Assembly: GCA_003488105.1 (NCBI GenBank)
Contig: DNMS01000069.1
Location: 514-12,784, forward strand
DNA length: 12,271 nucleotides
Source of the DNA: Rhodospirillaceae bacterium
Lineage (GTDB): Bacteria > Pseudomonadota > Alphaproteobacteria > Rhodospirillales_A > Casp-alpha2
Direction of reading: 5' to 3'
Below, piece after piece: positions 1 to 6,222 of the stretch (positions are counted from its first letter, which is position 1; every line of letters starts with the position of its first letter). The position numbers and the translations under genes were made by a program. The notes under the pieces were generated by a model. It was not told the origin of the DNA and did not search any database. It was given only the letters and a program-made list of their open reading frames with translations.

Positions 1-208
1 CGACCTGTTCATACGCCCGGTTGTTGACCAGAAGGGCGCCGAGCAGCGCCTTCTCCGCATCCAGGTTGTGCGGCATCGACCGGAATCCCGACGCCGCGCC
101 GTGGCCGTGACCGCCACCCGGGTCGCCGTGATGGGGGGCATCGTCGTGATACGGGTCTTCGGCGTGCGACAGGGCGTCTTCGGGGGGATCGGTGAGGGTC
201 GTGTTCAT
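1..208 (-). CDS. dnaB: Replicative DNA helicase DnaB, N-terminal part (cut by window edge)
   Basis: Only the first 69 codons lie in the window; the gene continues beyond position 1. Reading the minus strand from the ATG at 208-206 gives a short acidic, His/Gly-rich head of about 40 residues. The hallmark start of the DnaB N-terminal domain follows, with PHNLDAEKALLGALLVNN at about residues 45-62. DnaB is the hexameric ATP-dependent helicase that unwinds DNA at the replication fork and binds primase. The helicase (RecA-like) domain is outside the window. Placement downstream of rpsF-rpsR-rplI agrees with the usual bacterial order. No clear Shine-Dalgarno precedes the ATG. The start is chosen because it is the first ATG of the frame and the domain follows in register. 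Identity is strong from motif plus synteny. Confidence 0.93.
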   Translation of the reverse strand, partial: MNTTLTDPPEDALSHAEDPYHDDAPHHGDPGGGHGHGAASGFRSMPHNLDAEKALLGALLVNNRAYEQV

Positions 209-307
209 GGGTTACTGATTACCGAATGCCGCACCGGCGAGGTAGGGGCGGGTGTGGGGATAAGTGCTTCACCGGGGATCAATTCCATACCCGACGGTAG
301 GAATGTG

Positions 308-337
308 AGTATGAGGATAGATTGTGGATAAATTCAA
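308..337 (-). promoter_or_regulatory. Candidate dnaB promoter with a DnaA box in its spacer
   Basis: On the minus strand, TTGAAT (337-332) and CATACT (313-308) are separated by 18 bp and could be the -35 and -10 of dnaB, about 100 bp upstream of its ATG. The -10 matches 4 of 6 consensus bases. The promoter call is by eye and tentative. The DnaA box at 323-331 sits inside this spacer. Confidence 0.35.
323..331 (-). promoter_or_regulatory. Consensus DnaA box upstream of dnaB
   Basis: The minus strand reads TTATCCACA, an exact match to the DnaA-box consensus TTATNCACA. A weaker copy with two mismatches lies next to it at 312-320 in the same orientation, 11 bp away start to start. A one-mismatch copy (TTATCCCCA on the minus strand) lies at 255-263. 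DnaA is the replication initiator and also a transcription factor. Three box-like sites in under 80 bp in front of the replicative helicase gene suggest DnaA control of dnaB. Whether DnaA binds here is inference. Confidence 0.6.
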
Positions 338-385
338 GGCGGCGGGCTGAACGCCGGGGCAGGCGCAGCCTTTGGCCTTATGGCG

Positions 386-1630
386 TCAGGCGGCGGCACC
401 GTCGCGGGTCGATGCCTTTTGCCGGCGATTCGCCCGTTTCTCCCATTCGGTGATGTAGTCGCGGGTTAGCGGCAGCACGTCGCGCTTCTTCGTCAGCTGA
501 ATCTGGAACACCACACTGTCCATATTTCGGAACGAACATTCGCTGGCCGCCAGATAGTATTCCCACATGCGGCAGAAGCGCTCGTCATAAAGCGCTTTGG
601 CGTCGTCGCGCCGCTTGCGGAAGCGGTGGCGCCAGTGTTTCAGGGTTTCGGCATAATGCAGGCGCAGGATTTCCACGTCCGTGGTGATCAGGCGTGTCTG
701 TTCGACGCTGCGCATGACCTCGGACAGGGCCGGAACATAGCCGCCGGGGAAGATGTATTTGCGAATCCAGGGGTTGGTCGCGCGCGGAACCTCCGATCGC
801 CCGATGGTGTGGATCAGGGCCACGCCGTCCTCGGTCAACAGGGACTTAACGGTGTTGAAGTATTCCTGGAAATGGGTGATTCCGACGTGTTCGAACATGC
901 CGACGGATACAATGCGGTCGAAGGTGCCCGTCTGTTCCCGGTAGTCGCGCAGGTGGAATTCGACCCGGTCGGACAGTCCTGCCTTGGCGGCGCGTTCCCG
1001 GGCCACGCCGAGTTGCTCCGTCGACAGGGTCAGGCCCGTAACCTGGGCCCCCAGTTCACCGGCCAGATAGATGCCCAGCCCCCCCCAACCGCAACCGATG
1101 TCCAGAACCTTCATACCGGGCTCGATCATCAGCTTGGCCGCCAGATGACGCTTCTTGTTCAACTGCGCGGTGTCCAGGCTGTCATGCGGCGTCTGGAAAT
1201 AGGCACAGGAATACTGCCGGTCTCGGTCAAGGAACAGCTCGTACAGCCGCCCGTTGAGGTCGTAATGATGTGCCACGTTCTTCCGTGCCCGCGACGCCGG
1301 ATTGTATTGCTGAATACGGCGGAACAGGGTGTCGGCGGCGGCGACCCAGGCCATCATCGGGTGTTCGCCGCTGCTGTCCATGTTGGCGGTGATGAAATCC
1401 AGGAAATCGAAGATCGTGCCGTCCTCGACCGTGAAGGTGCCGTCCATATAGGCCTCGCCCAGGTACAGGCCCGGGTTGAAGAACAGTTTCCAATGGAGCG
1501 ACGGGTCGTGAAACCGGATGGTCAGGTTGGCGCCGGGTGAACCGGAAAAGACGTGTTCATGTCCGTGGGCGTCGAAGGCGGTCAGTCTGCCGGTCTGGAC
1601 GATATGGCGAAGAACATGCGCAAATAACAT
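386..1630 (-). CDS. cfa: Cyclopropane-fatty-acyl-phospholipid synthase (414 aa)
   Basis: This SAM-dependent enzyme adds a methylene group across cis double bonds of acyl chains in membrane phospholipids, at the membrane surface. The SAM-binding motif VLDIGCGWGG is at about residues 175-184. Other family landmarks are present: SCAYF (Cys about 142), MFEHVG (Glu about 247), LIHTIG (His about 274) and LHYAETL (Tyr about 326). These match, from memory, the active-site Cys, Glu, His and Tyr of E. coli Cfa. The tail is basic (residues about 395-410). I choose the ATG at 1630 rather than the GTG at 1636, because a strong ribosome binding site (GGAGGTG) ends about 5 bases before the ATG and the GTG lies within it. 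The gene is separated from rplI by a terminator and has its own candidate promoter. Length is slightly above the E. coli enzyme. A related mycolic-acid-type methyltransferase is much less likely. Confidence 0.93.
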   Translation of the reverse strand: MLFAHVLRHIVQTGRLTAFDAHGHEHVFSGSPGANLTIRFHDPSLHWKLFFNPGLYLGEAYMDGTFTVEDGTIFDFLDFITANMDSSGEHPMMAWVAAADTLFRRIQQYNPASRARKNVAHHYDLNGRLYELFLDRDRQYSCAYFQTPHDSLDTAQLNKKRHLAAKLMIEPGMKVLDIGCGWGGLGIYLAGELGAQVTGLTLSTEQLGVARERAAKAGLSDRVEFHLRDYREQTGTFDRIVSVGMFEHVGITHFQEYFNTVKSLLTEDGVALIHTIGRSEVPRATNPWIRKYIFPGGYVPALSEVMRSVEQTRLITTDVEILRLHYAETLKHWRHRFRKRRDDAKALYDERFCRMWEYYLAASECSFRNMDSVVFQIQLTKKRDVLPLTRDYITEWEKRANRRQKASTRDGAAA

Positions 1631-1713
1631 TTCCACCTCCCCCCGGGGCAGGAATGCCAGTTCTTACCCCTGAGCGTTTCCCTGAAACGCAAAAGCAACC
1701 GTGGGACTTTATA

Positions 1714-1742
1714 ATTGTTCTAAAAATTATCGGCGGTGTCAA
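1714..1742 (-). promoter_or_regulatory. Candidate cfa promoter
   Basis: On the minus strand a perfect -35 TTGACA (1742-1737) is followed after 17 bp by AACAAT (1719-1714), which matches 4 of 6 bases of the -10 consensus. The region is AT-rich against a GC-rich background. A start near 1707 would give a leader of about 77 bases before the cfa ATG. It lies just beyond the rplI terminator, so cfa is probably transcribed independently. Confidence 0.6.
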
Positions 1743-1771
1743 TCCGCCGTAATCCACGGTGTCCGGACACG

Positions 1772-1798
1772 AAAAAGGCGGTCCCGGTGGGACCGCCT
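1772..1798 (-). terminator. Rho-independent terminator of the rpsF-rplI operon
   Basis: A perfect 10-bp stem (1776-1785 with 1789-1798, core GGCGGTCCC/GGGACCGCC) closes a 3-base loop. In the minus-strand transcript it is followed by a run of U (complement of the A run at 1772-1776). It lies about 33 bases past the rplI stop codon and before the cfa promoter, so it ends the ribosomal operon. Confidence 0.9.
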
Positions 1799-1831
1799 TC
1801 TTTCACCTGTTCCGCGGATGGGCGGGAAGGC

Positions 1832-2590
1832 TTACTTGTCTTCGTCGGCCTTGTCGGCATCATCGCCATCGGCCTCAGCGGCTTCGGCGGCCGCGGCGGC
1901 TTCCGCGGCGGCAGCTGCGGCCACGGCGCGGGCCTCGGCATCGGCCTTTTTCTTGGCGGCGGCTTCGGCCTCATCGGCGGCGTCTTCGGCGGCTTCGGCG
2001 ACGGCCTCACCGGCGACGTCTTCCTCGAACACGGCGTCGGCCTGGGCGGCGACGGCTTCGGCAGCCTCGGCCGCGATGTCAGCGGCTTCCTTGGCGTCAT
2101 CGCCAACAAGGGCCATGCCGGTGTCGGACTGGACCTGGGCCTCGTCCGGCGTGCGGGCGACGTTGGCGGTGATGGTCACCGTGACTTCCGGGTGCAGGCG
2201 CACGATCACGTCATGCAGGCCCAGAGTCTTGATCGGGCGGGCCAGTTCGACCTGGTGGCGGGCGACGGTGAAGCCGGCGGCTTCCAGAGCCTCGGCGACG
2301 TCGCGGGCGTTGACCGAACCGTACAACTGCCCGGCCTCGCCGGCTTGACGGATCAGGACGACCTTTTCGCCGTCCATCTTGGTCGAGACGGCTTCCGCTT
2401 CCTTGCGGTTTTCCAGGTTCTGGGCTTCAAGCTGCGCCTTCTGGGCCTCAAACACGCGCTTGTTGTCTTCGGTCGCGCGCAGGGCCTTCTTCTGGGGCAG
2501 TAGGTAATTGCGGGCAAAGCCAGCCTTGACCTTAACCACGTCGCCCATCTGGCCCAATTTCTCGATACGTTCCAACAGGATCACGTCCAT
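1832..2590 (-). CDS. rplI: 50S ribosomal protein bL9 with long Ala/Glu-rich tail (252 aa)
   Basis: bL9 binds 23S rRNA near the L1 stalk and helps maintain reading frame. Residues 1-148 cover the whole standard protein: the N-terminal domain begins [19 protein letters not shown] with the family signature [12 protein letters not shown] at about 22-33. A charged connecting helix follows at about 40-72, then the C-terminal domain ending near [12 protein letters not shown] (about 133-144). The family is usually about 150 residues. Here about 100 more follow (about 149-252), almost entirely Ala, Glu, Asp and Lys, including a poly-Ala stretch near 223-235 and an acidic D/K end. The frame stays open with the same strong GC bias, and the terminator comes shortly after the stop, so the tail looks genuine. 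AGGAG lies about 9 bases before the ATG. The start is 15 bases after the DUF2232 stop, implying one operon. Confidence 0.95.
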   Translation of the reverse strand: MDVILLERIEKLGQMGDVVKVKAGFARNYLLPQKKALRATEDNKRVFEAQKAQLEAQNLENRKEAEAVSTKMDGEKVVLIRQAGEAGQLYGSVNARDVAEALEAAGFTVARHQVELARPIKTLGLHDVIVRLHPEVTVTITANVARTPDEAQVQSDTGMALVGDDAKEAADIAAEAAEAVAAQADAVFEEDVAGEAVAEAAEDAADEAEAAAKKKADAEARAVAAAAAAEAAAAAEAAEADGDDADKADEDK

Positions 2591-2605
2591 TGCGATCTCT
2601 CCTAA

Positions 2606-3556
2606 TTAATCATCATGCGGCGAGGTGCCGCCTGCGGGGCCGGTCAACCGATGGCGGATGCCGCCCCATTGTTCCAGAACGCCGACTGCGGCGGTCACAA
2701 GAAGACCGGCCCAGCCGACAACGAAAATTAGAAAGTAGACAGCCACCAGGGCCAACGTCCCGTTCCGGACTCGCCGCGCCCAGTGATGGATGACGGCGAG
2801 GCCCAACAGGAAGAACGGCACGGCCAAGGCCAAGGTCAGGTTGCGGGCGAGGAACTGAACCTCGCCGCCTGCGACCAGGGACACCAGGGCCGCCCCCACC
2901 ATGGCCCAGGAAATCCATTCCGGCAGAACCATGTTGGCATACCGCGGGGTCGGACGCAGATTGCGCCCCATCCGGGCCAGGAAGGCCTGCGCCACGGCGG
3001 CGCTGACCAGGGCCATGATGACCCAACTTGATCCCAGGGATGCCGGTAGAAGCGGGCCGTAAAGCGCCACCATTTCGTCACGGGCCGCCTGCGGCGTATT
3101 TGGCGACACGGCCGCCAGAACGTCGGTCAGACGGTCGGTAACGATGGTGCTGAGGCCCGTGCCATTGGCGTAGAATACCAGACCCGCCAGAAGCATCATC
3201 GTCGCCGCCATGCCGGACAGGCCGGCGACGATCGGACCCGGGGCCATCCATTCCGTATGGCCGTCGGGTGCCGTGCGCTGAAGCATGGCTTGCCGGATCA
3301 CGGTCCAGGCCGGCAGCAGGTGGACCAGGGCGAATACCCCGGCCACCAGCACGCCGCCCAAAGCCGTCGCCGCGACGAAACCGCTGAGCGTCGCAACCGT
3401 GCCCGCCGTCGCGCCGAAGGCGAAACCGGCCATATAGATGGGCAGGGCGGCAACATAGAACAGCAACAGCCCACCGGGGGCGCCGTTCAGGGCCGGCATG
3501 GCCGCCACCAGGCTTAAAAGACCTGCACAGATGGCGATCAGAAACGATTTCGGCAT
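2606..3556 (-). CDS. DUF2232-type polytopic membrane protein (316 aa)
   Basis: This is a hydrophobic protein with roughly eight predicted membrane segments, starting at about residues 5-23 and including about 28-58, 66-85, 108-130, 172-192, 210-232, 236-258 and 266-292. The N-terminus (KSFLIAICAGLLSLVAAMPAL) and the position between rpsR and rplI match the DUF2232 proteins found there in many alphaproteobacteria; the family is related to Bacillus YybS. No catalytic motif is visible, and the molecular function is unknown to me. The C-terminal end is short, hydrophilic and acidic (SPHDD). The gene lies 52 bases after rpsR, with a strong stem-loop in between, and 15 bases before rplI, so it is probably co-transcribed at a reduced level. 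The family call rests on synteny and topology. Confidence 0.75.
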   Translation of the reverse strand: MPKSFLIAICAGLLSLVAAMPALNGAPGGLLLFYVAALPIYMAGFAFGATAGTVATLSGFVAATALGGVLVAGVFALVHLLPAWTVIRQAMLQRTAPDGHTEWMAPGPIVAGLSGMAATMMLLAGLVFYANGTGLSTIVTDRLTDVLAAVSPNTPQAARDEMVALYGPLLPASLGSSWVIMALVSAAVAQAFLARMGRNLRPTPRYANMVLPEWISWAMVGAALVSLVAGGEVQFLARNLTLALAVPFFLLGLAVIHHWARRVRNGTLALVAVYFLIFVVGWAGLLVTAAVGVLEQWGGIRHRLTGPAGGTSPHDD

Positions 3557-3575
3557 CGGCTTAAGTATCCCTGTT

Positions 3576-3601
3576 CCGTGCCCCGTTTCCGCGGGGCACG
3601 G
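3576..3601 (-). other. Strong intercistronic stem-loop after rpsR
   Basis: A perfect 10-bp inverted repeat (CCGTGCCCCG at 3576-3585, CGGGGCACGG at 3592-3601) with a 6-base loop starts 7 bases past the rpsR stop in the minus-strand transcript. No U run follows, so it is not a classical terminator. It could protect the rpsF-rpsR message from 3' decay, be an RNase processing site, or partially attenuate transcription before the membrane-protein gene. Confidence 0.7.
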
Positions 3602-3608
3602 TTAGCAG

Positions 3609-3869
3609 TTACTTCACCACGTAGGGAAGCAAGGCAAGGAAGCGGGCTTGTTTGATGGCTTTGGCAAGTTCACGCTGTTTCTTGTTGGAAACGGCGGTGA
3701 TGCGCGAGGGGACGATCTTTCCGCGTTCGGAAATAAAGCGGCCCAGCAGGCGCGTGTCCTTGTAATCGATCTTCGGACCGTTCGGCCCGGCGAACGGGCA
3801 GCTTTTACGGCGCCGATTGAAGACCGGGCGGGCGCTACGGCCGGCCGGCTTTCCGGTTTCTTCACTCAT
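3609..3869 (-). CDS. rpsR: 30S ribosomal protein bS18 (86 aa)
   Basis: Small-subunit protein that binds 16S rRNA as a heterodimer with bS6 on the platform. The sequence is complete and of normal alphaproteobacterial length. It has a basic N-terminal stretch ([10 protein letters not shown] at about residues 18-27), the core [19 protein letters not shown] at about 34-52, and the C-terminal [22 protein letters not shown] at about 63-84. The single Cys in RRRKSCPF is typical of the family. The start overlaps the rpsF stop in an ATGA arrangement, and a Shine-Dalgarno (AAGGAG) lies within the last rpsF codons. This indicates translational coupling, which suits two proteins made as a 1:1 pair. Confidence 0.97.
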   Translation of the reverse strand: MSEETGKPAGRSARPVFNRRRKSCPFAGPNGPKIDYKDTRLLGRFISERGKIVPSRITAVSNKKQRELAKAIKQARFLALLPYVVK

Positions 3870-4333
3870 GCGTCGTCTCCTTTGTCGCGATTGCGACCGG
3901 AGTCGCCACCATCAAAATCAGGGCGCGGGCCACGGTCGGGGCGGTCGCCCCGGTCAGGACGGTCGCCACGGTCAGGGCGCGGGCCCCGGCGCGGACGTTC
4001 GTCGCCGCGGTCCTTGTTCTGGATGATCACGGACGGACCTTCTTCAAGTTCGTCGACGCGCAGGGTCATATGACGCATGACGTCTTCGTTGATCCGCATC
4101 TGGCGCTCCATCTCGGCGACGGCATCGGCCGGCGCGTCGATGTTCATGAGCATGTAGTGGCCCTTGCGGTTCTTCTTGATCCGGTAGGAGAGGTTGCGCA
4201 GCCCCCAGTATTCTTTCTTCTGGATGCTGCCGCCGCCGCCGGCGATGGCTTTTTCGAAGGTTTCGACCAGACCGTCGACCTGAGTGGTCGAAATGTCGGG
4301 GCGCGCGATGAACACGCTTTCGTAATAAGGCAT
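3866..4333 (-). CDS. rpsF: 30S ribosomal protein bS6 with charged repeat tail (155 aa)
   Basis: Partner of bS18 on the 30S platform. The ferredoxin-like S6 core spans residues 1 to about 98, with the start [15 protein letters not shown], the [19 protein letters not shown] segment at about 42-60, MLMNID at 61-66, and the end [17 protein letters not shown] at about 85-101. Beyond this, a disordered tail of about 50 residues carries a near-perfect 6-residue repeat, [12 protein letters not shown], three times at about 119-136, then a degenerate copy. E. coli bS6 also has a variable acidic tail, but the repeat here is distinctive. AGGGAG precedes the ATG at proper spacing. This is the first gene of the operon, followed by overlapping rpsR. 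Confidence 0.96.
   Translation of the reverse strand: MPYYESVFIARPDISTTQVDGLVETFEKAIAGGGGSIQKKEYWGLRNLSYRIKKNRKGHYMLMNIDAPADAVAEMERQMRINEDVMRHMTLRVDELEEGPSVIIQNKDRGDERPRRGPRPDRGDRPDRGDRPDRGPRPDFDGGDSGRNRDKGDDA
3908..3979 (-). repeat. 18-bp tandem repeat within the rpsF tail
   Basis: Four units of 18 bp encode the hexapeptides [18 protein letters not shown] and the degenerate RPDFDG (residues about 119-142 of bS6). The DNA copies are similar but not identical. The array preserves the frame and could vary in copy number by slippage. Confidence 0.8.
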
Positions 4334-4431
4334 ATAAGCTCCCTTTGGCTTGTCTCAGCCCCCACATTGGGGACATAGCCGGTCATCAGAGTTTCCTGAC
4401 CGACAAGGAGGTCGGGGAATTTGCCCCGAGG
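4334..4431 (-). promoter_or_regulatory. Structured 5' leader of rpsF (possible S6:S18 autoregulatory element)
   Basis: The leader runs from the predicted transcription start (about 4431) to the rpsF ATG. In the transcript it can form three hairpins: 4412-4417 with 4424-4429 (6 bp), 4380-4385 with 4397-4402 (6 bp), and 4361-4364 with 4368-4371. The last is flanked by a second 4-bp helix (4351-4354 with 4372-4375) across a 6-base one-sided bulge. rpsF leaders in many bacteria are known to carry an element bound by the S6:S18 complex for feedback repression. The structure nearest the start codon has a bulged-helix layout that could serve this role, but I cannot confirm the conserved motif by eye. 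Confidence 0.4.
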
Positions 4432-4437
4432 CGGCGC

Positions 4438-4465
4438 ACTATACACATTCCCGGAACCGGCGCAA
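4438..4465 (-). promoter_or_regulatory. Promoter of the rpsF-rpsR-DUF2232-rplI operon
   Basis: On the minus strand, -35 TTGCGC (4465-4460) and -10 TATAGT (4443-4438, 5 of 6 consensus) are separated by 16 bp. A GC-rich stretch follows the -10. The predicted start, near 4431, gives a leader of about 98 bases. Confidence 0.65.
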
Positions 4466-4507
4466 GCGCGCAGAATTCTTGGATTTAGGCGTCGGTGAAG
4501 GGAGGGG

Positions 4508-5026
4508 TCAGCCCCTCTTTTCCGTCAGTTGCGCCGCCTTTGCGTTGAGCCATTGGAACAGACCGAGGCCCAAGGTGATGACGACGGCGGTCAACAGCAG
4601 GTACACCGGATAAATCAGGCGCTGAATATCGTTGTCCTTGATCGAGCCGAAGATCAGCACGATGGCCTCCAGGCTGATGGCGATGGTGATGATGGTGAAG
4701 AACTTTGTCAGCGTCGCCCGGGCTTCCGATGCGGCGCCCAGTTCCCGGTTGCGGAACACCTCTTCGTCCAGCAGGTACTTCGACACGTCGATGACCGCCA
4801 GCCCCAGAACCGACAGGGCGACACCGTCCAGCAGGGGCGTGATGATGCCGGTGCCGGCGCGGAACGCTTTCCAGATTTCGGCAATGCCGTAGCCGACAAT
4901 GCCGATTGAGATGCCCAGCAGAATCAATGCGACGACGAAATAGATCGCTTTTCCACATATGACAGAAATCCTCACCCGAGCGTCCTCGACATCGTAACTC
5001 TTGGTTTCCTTGGCTTCGTCACTCAC
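4508..5026 (-). CDS. Conserved four-helix membrane protein of unknown function (172 aa)
   Basis: I do not recognise a firm family. After a charged cytoplasmic-looking head (residues 1-20), four hydrophobic segments are visible at about 24-50, 64-86, 108-128 and 136-160. A charged loop (LLDEEVFRNRELGAASEA, about 85-102) sits in the middle, and the tail is Lys/Glu-rich. The arrangement is faintly like small PsiE-type four-helix proteins, but I would not assign it. The start is GTG at 5026; AAGGAG lies about 9 bases upstream, which supports that codon. It is transcribed toward rpsF but is separated from it by the rpsF promoter, and is divergent from fabD. It has its own candidate promoter in an AT-rich patch. 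A role linked to the envelope is only a guess from topology. Confidence 0.7.
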   Translation of the reverse strand: MSDEAKETKSYDVEDARVRISVICGKAIYFVVALILLGISIGIVGYGIAEIWKAFRAGTGIITPLLDGVALSVLGLAVIDVSKYLLDEEVFRNRELGAASEARATLTKFFTIITIAISLEAIVLIFGSIKDNDIQRLIYPVYLLLTAVVITLGLGLFQWLNAKAAQLTEKRG

Positions 5027-5070
5027 GTCCGGGGGCTCCTTATCGATTGGTGCATTTCAGAGCATCTGAT

Positions 5071-5100
5071 ATCTTAATTCAGTAATTTCAATATTTTAAA
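5071..5100 (-). promoter_or_regulatory. Candidate promoter of the four-helix membrane protein gene
   Basis: In an AT-rich block that stands out from the surrounding DNA, the minus strand has TTTAAA (5100-5095) and TAAGAT (5076-5071) separated by 18 bp, each matching 4 of 6 consensus bases. The implied leader is about 38 bases and includes the AAGGAG ribosome binding site. Confidence 0.4.
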
Positions 5101-5152
5101 GCCGCGGGCGGTGGCGAAGCCGCAGCGGGAATGGGGGTGCGTCGGTGTGCCC

Positions 5153-5182
5153 TTGACAGGCCGGGGGCGGGGCGGCAATACC
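5153..5182 (+). promoter_or_regulatory. Candidate fabD promoter with all-G/C spacer
   Basis: A perfect -35 TTGACA (5153-5158) is followed by 17 bases that are all G or C, and then by CAATACC, within which AATACC (18-bp spacing) is a weak -10. The start would lie about 30 bases before the fabD ATG. The -35 is convincing; the -10 is poor, so an activator or a different sigma preference is possible. Confidence 0.45.
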
Positions 5183-5220
5183 TCTCGCCCCATTTCAACG
5201 AAGGGAGCACAGTCGCTTTC

Positions 5221-6180
5221 ATGGCACGCGCACTGATTTTTCCGGGGCAGGGGTCCCAGACCGTGGGCATGGGCAAGGACATCCATGATGCCTTCGCCGC
5301 CGCCCGCGAGGTCCACCAGGAAGTGGACGAAACCCTCAAACAAAAGCTTTCCAAGATCATGTTCGAAGGGCCGGAGGACGAGTTGACCCTGACGGCCAAC
5401 GCCCAGCCCGCGATCATGACCGCGAGCCTGGCGGTTCTCGCCGTGCTGAAATCCGAAGGCGGGTTCGACCTGAAGGCGCAGGCCGGTTTCGTCGCCGGCC
5501 ATTCGCTCGGCGAATATTCGGCGCTCGCCGCCGCCGGGACGTTTTCGCTGGCCGATACGGCACGGCTCCTTAAAACGCGCGGCACGGAAATGCAGAAAGC
5601 CGTGCCCGTGGGCCAGGGCGCCATGGCGGCGCTTATGGGGCTGGAAATGGATGCGGTCGAAAAGGTCTGCACCGATGCCATGGCCGCCCCCGGCGCCAAG
5701 GAGGGCGAGGTCTGCCAAGCCGGCAACGATAACGCGCCGGGCCAGATCGTGATTTCCGGCTCCACCGCCGCGGTCGAGCGGGCCTGCGAGTTGGCCAAGG
5801 AAGCGGGGGCCAAGCGCGCTGTCCTGCTGCCCGTGTCCGCCCCCTTCCATTGCGCCCTGATGCAGCCCGCCGCAGATGCCATGGACGACGCCCTGGGGGC
5901 GGTGCCGATCAACGCCCCGGCCGTGCCGGTGATGGCCAATGTCACCGCCGCCCCGGTCGAGGACCCGGGCGAGATCAAGCGCCTTCTGGTCGAACAGGTG
6001 ACCGGTATGGTGCGCTGGCGCGAATGCGTCACGCAGTTGAAGGCCCAAGGCATCGATACCCTGGTTGAAATCGGTTCGGGCAAGATCCTGGCCGGTCTGG
6101 CCCGCCGCATCGACCGTGAGATCAGCGTCGTCAACGTCGGCACGCCGGACGAGGTCGAGGCGTTCCTGGCCTCGCTGTGA
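5221..6180 (+). CDS. fabD: Malonyl-CoA:ACP transacylase FabD (319 aa)
   Basis: Transfers malonyl from CoA to the acyl carrier protein, supplying the extender unit for type II fatty acid synthesis in the cytosol. The family signature PGQGSQ is at about residues 8-13. The nucleophile Ser95 lies in GHSLGEYSALAAAG (about 93-106). An Arg at about 120 (KTRG) and His210 in APFHC fit the malonyl-binding Arg and catalytic His. The GSGK element near the C-terminus (VEIGSGKILAGL) is present. Length is normal. The frame is open upstream to 5131, but that extension encodes nothing FabD-like and overlaps the promoter; the ATG at 5221 places MARALIFPGQG exactly where the family begins. An AGGGAG lies 13 bases upstream, somewhat far. 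First gene of the fab cluster. Confidence 0.97.
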   Translation: MARALIFPGQGSQTVGMGKDIHDAFAAAREVHQEVDETLKQKLSKIMFEGPEDELTLTANAQPAIMTASLAVLAVLKSEGGFDLKAQAGFVAGHSLGEYSALAAAGTFSLADTARLLKTRGTEMQKAVPVGQGAMAALMGLEMDAVEKVCTDAMAAPGAKEGEVCQAGNDNAPGQIVISGSTAAVERACELAKEAGAKRAVLLPVSAPFHCALMQPAADAMDDALGAVPINAPAVPVMANVTAAPVEDPGEIKRLLVEQVTGMVRWRECVTQLKAQGIDTLVEIGSGKILAGLARRIDREISVVNVGTPDEVEAFLASL

Positions 6181-6222
6181 CGCGGGCCGGGCTGTATAAC
6201 TGAAGAGGTAGAGGAAACCGCC

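Noticed and set aside
1701..2503. Ser/Ala-rich and Gly-rich plus-strand frames opposite the bL9 tail
   Set aside because: They are direct consequences of the Ala/Glu-rich codons on the minus strand and cross the terminator; no start context.
4502..4517. GAGGGG/CCCCTC inverted repeat at the stop of the four-helix protein gene
   Set aside because: A 6-bp stem exists but no U run follows in the transcript, so a terminator call is not supported.
5131..5220. Upstream in-frame ATG extension of fabD
   Set aside because: It overlaps the TTGACA promoter element and encodes 30 residues unlike FabD, while the ATG at 5221 matches the family start.
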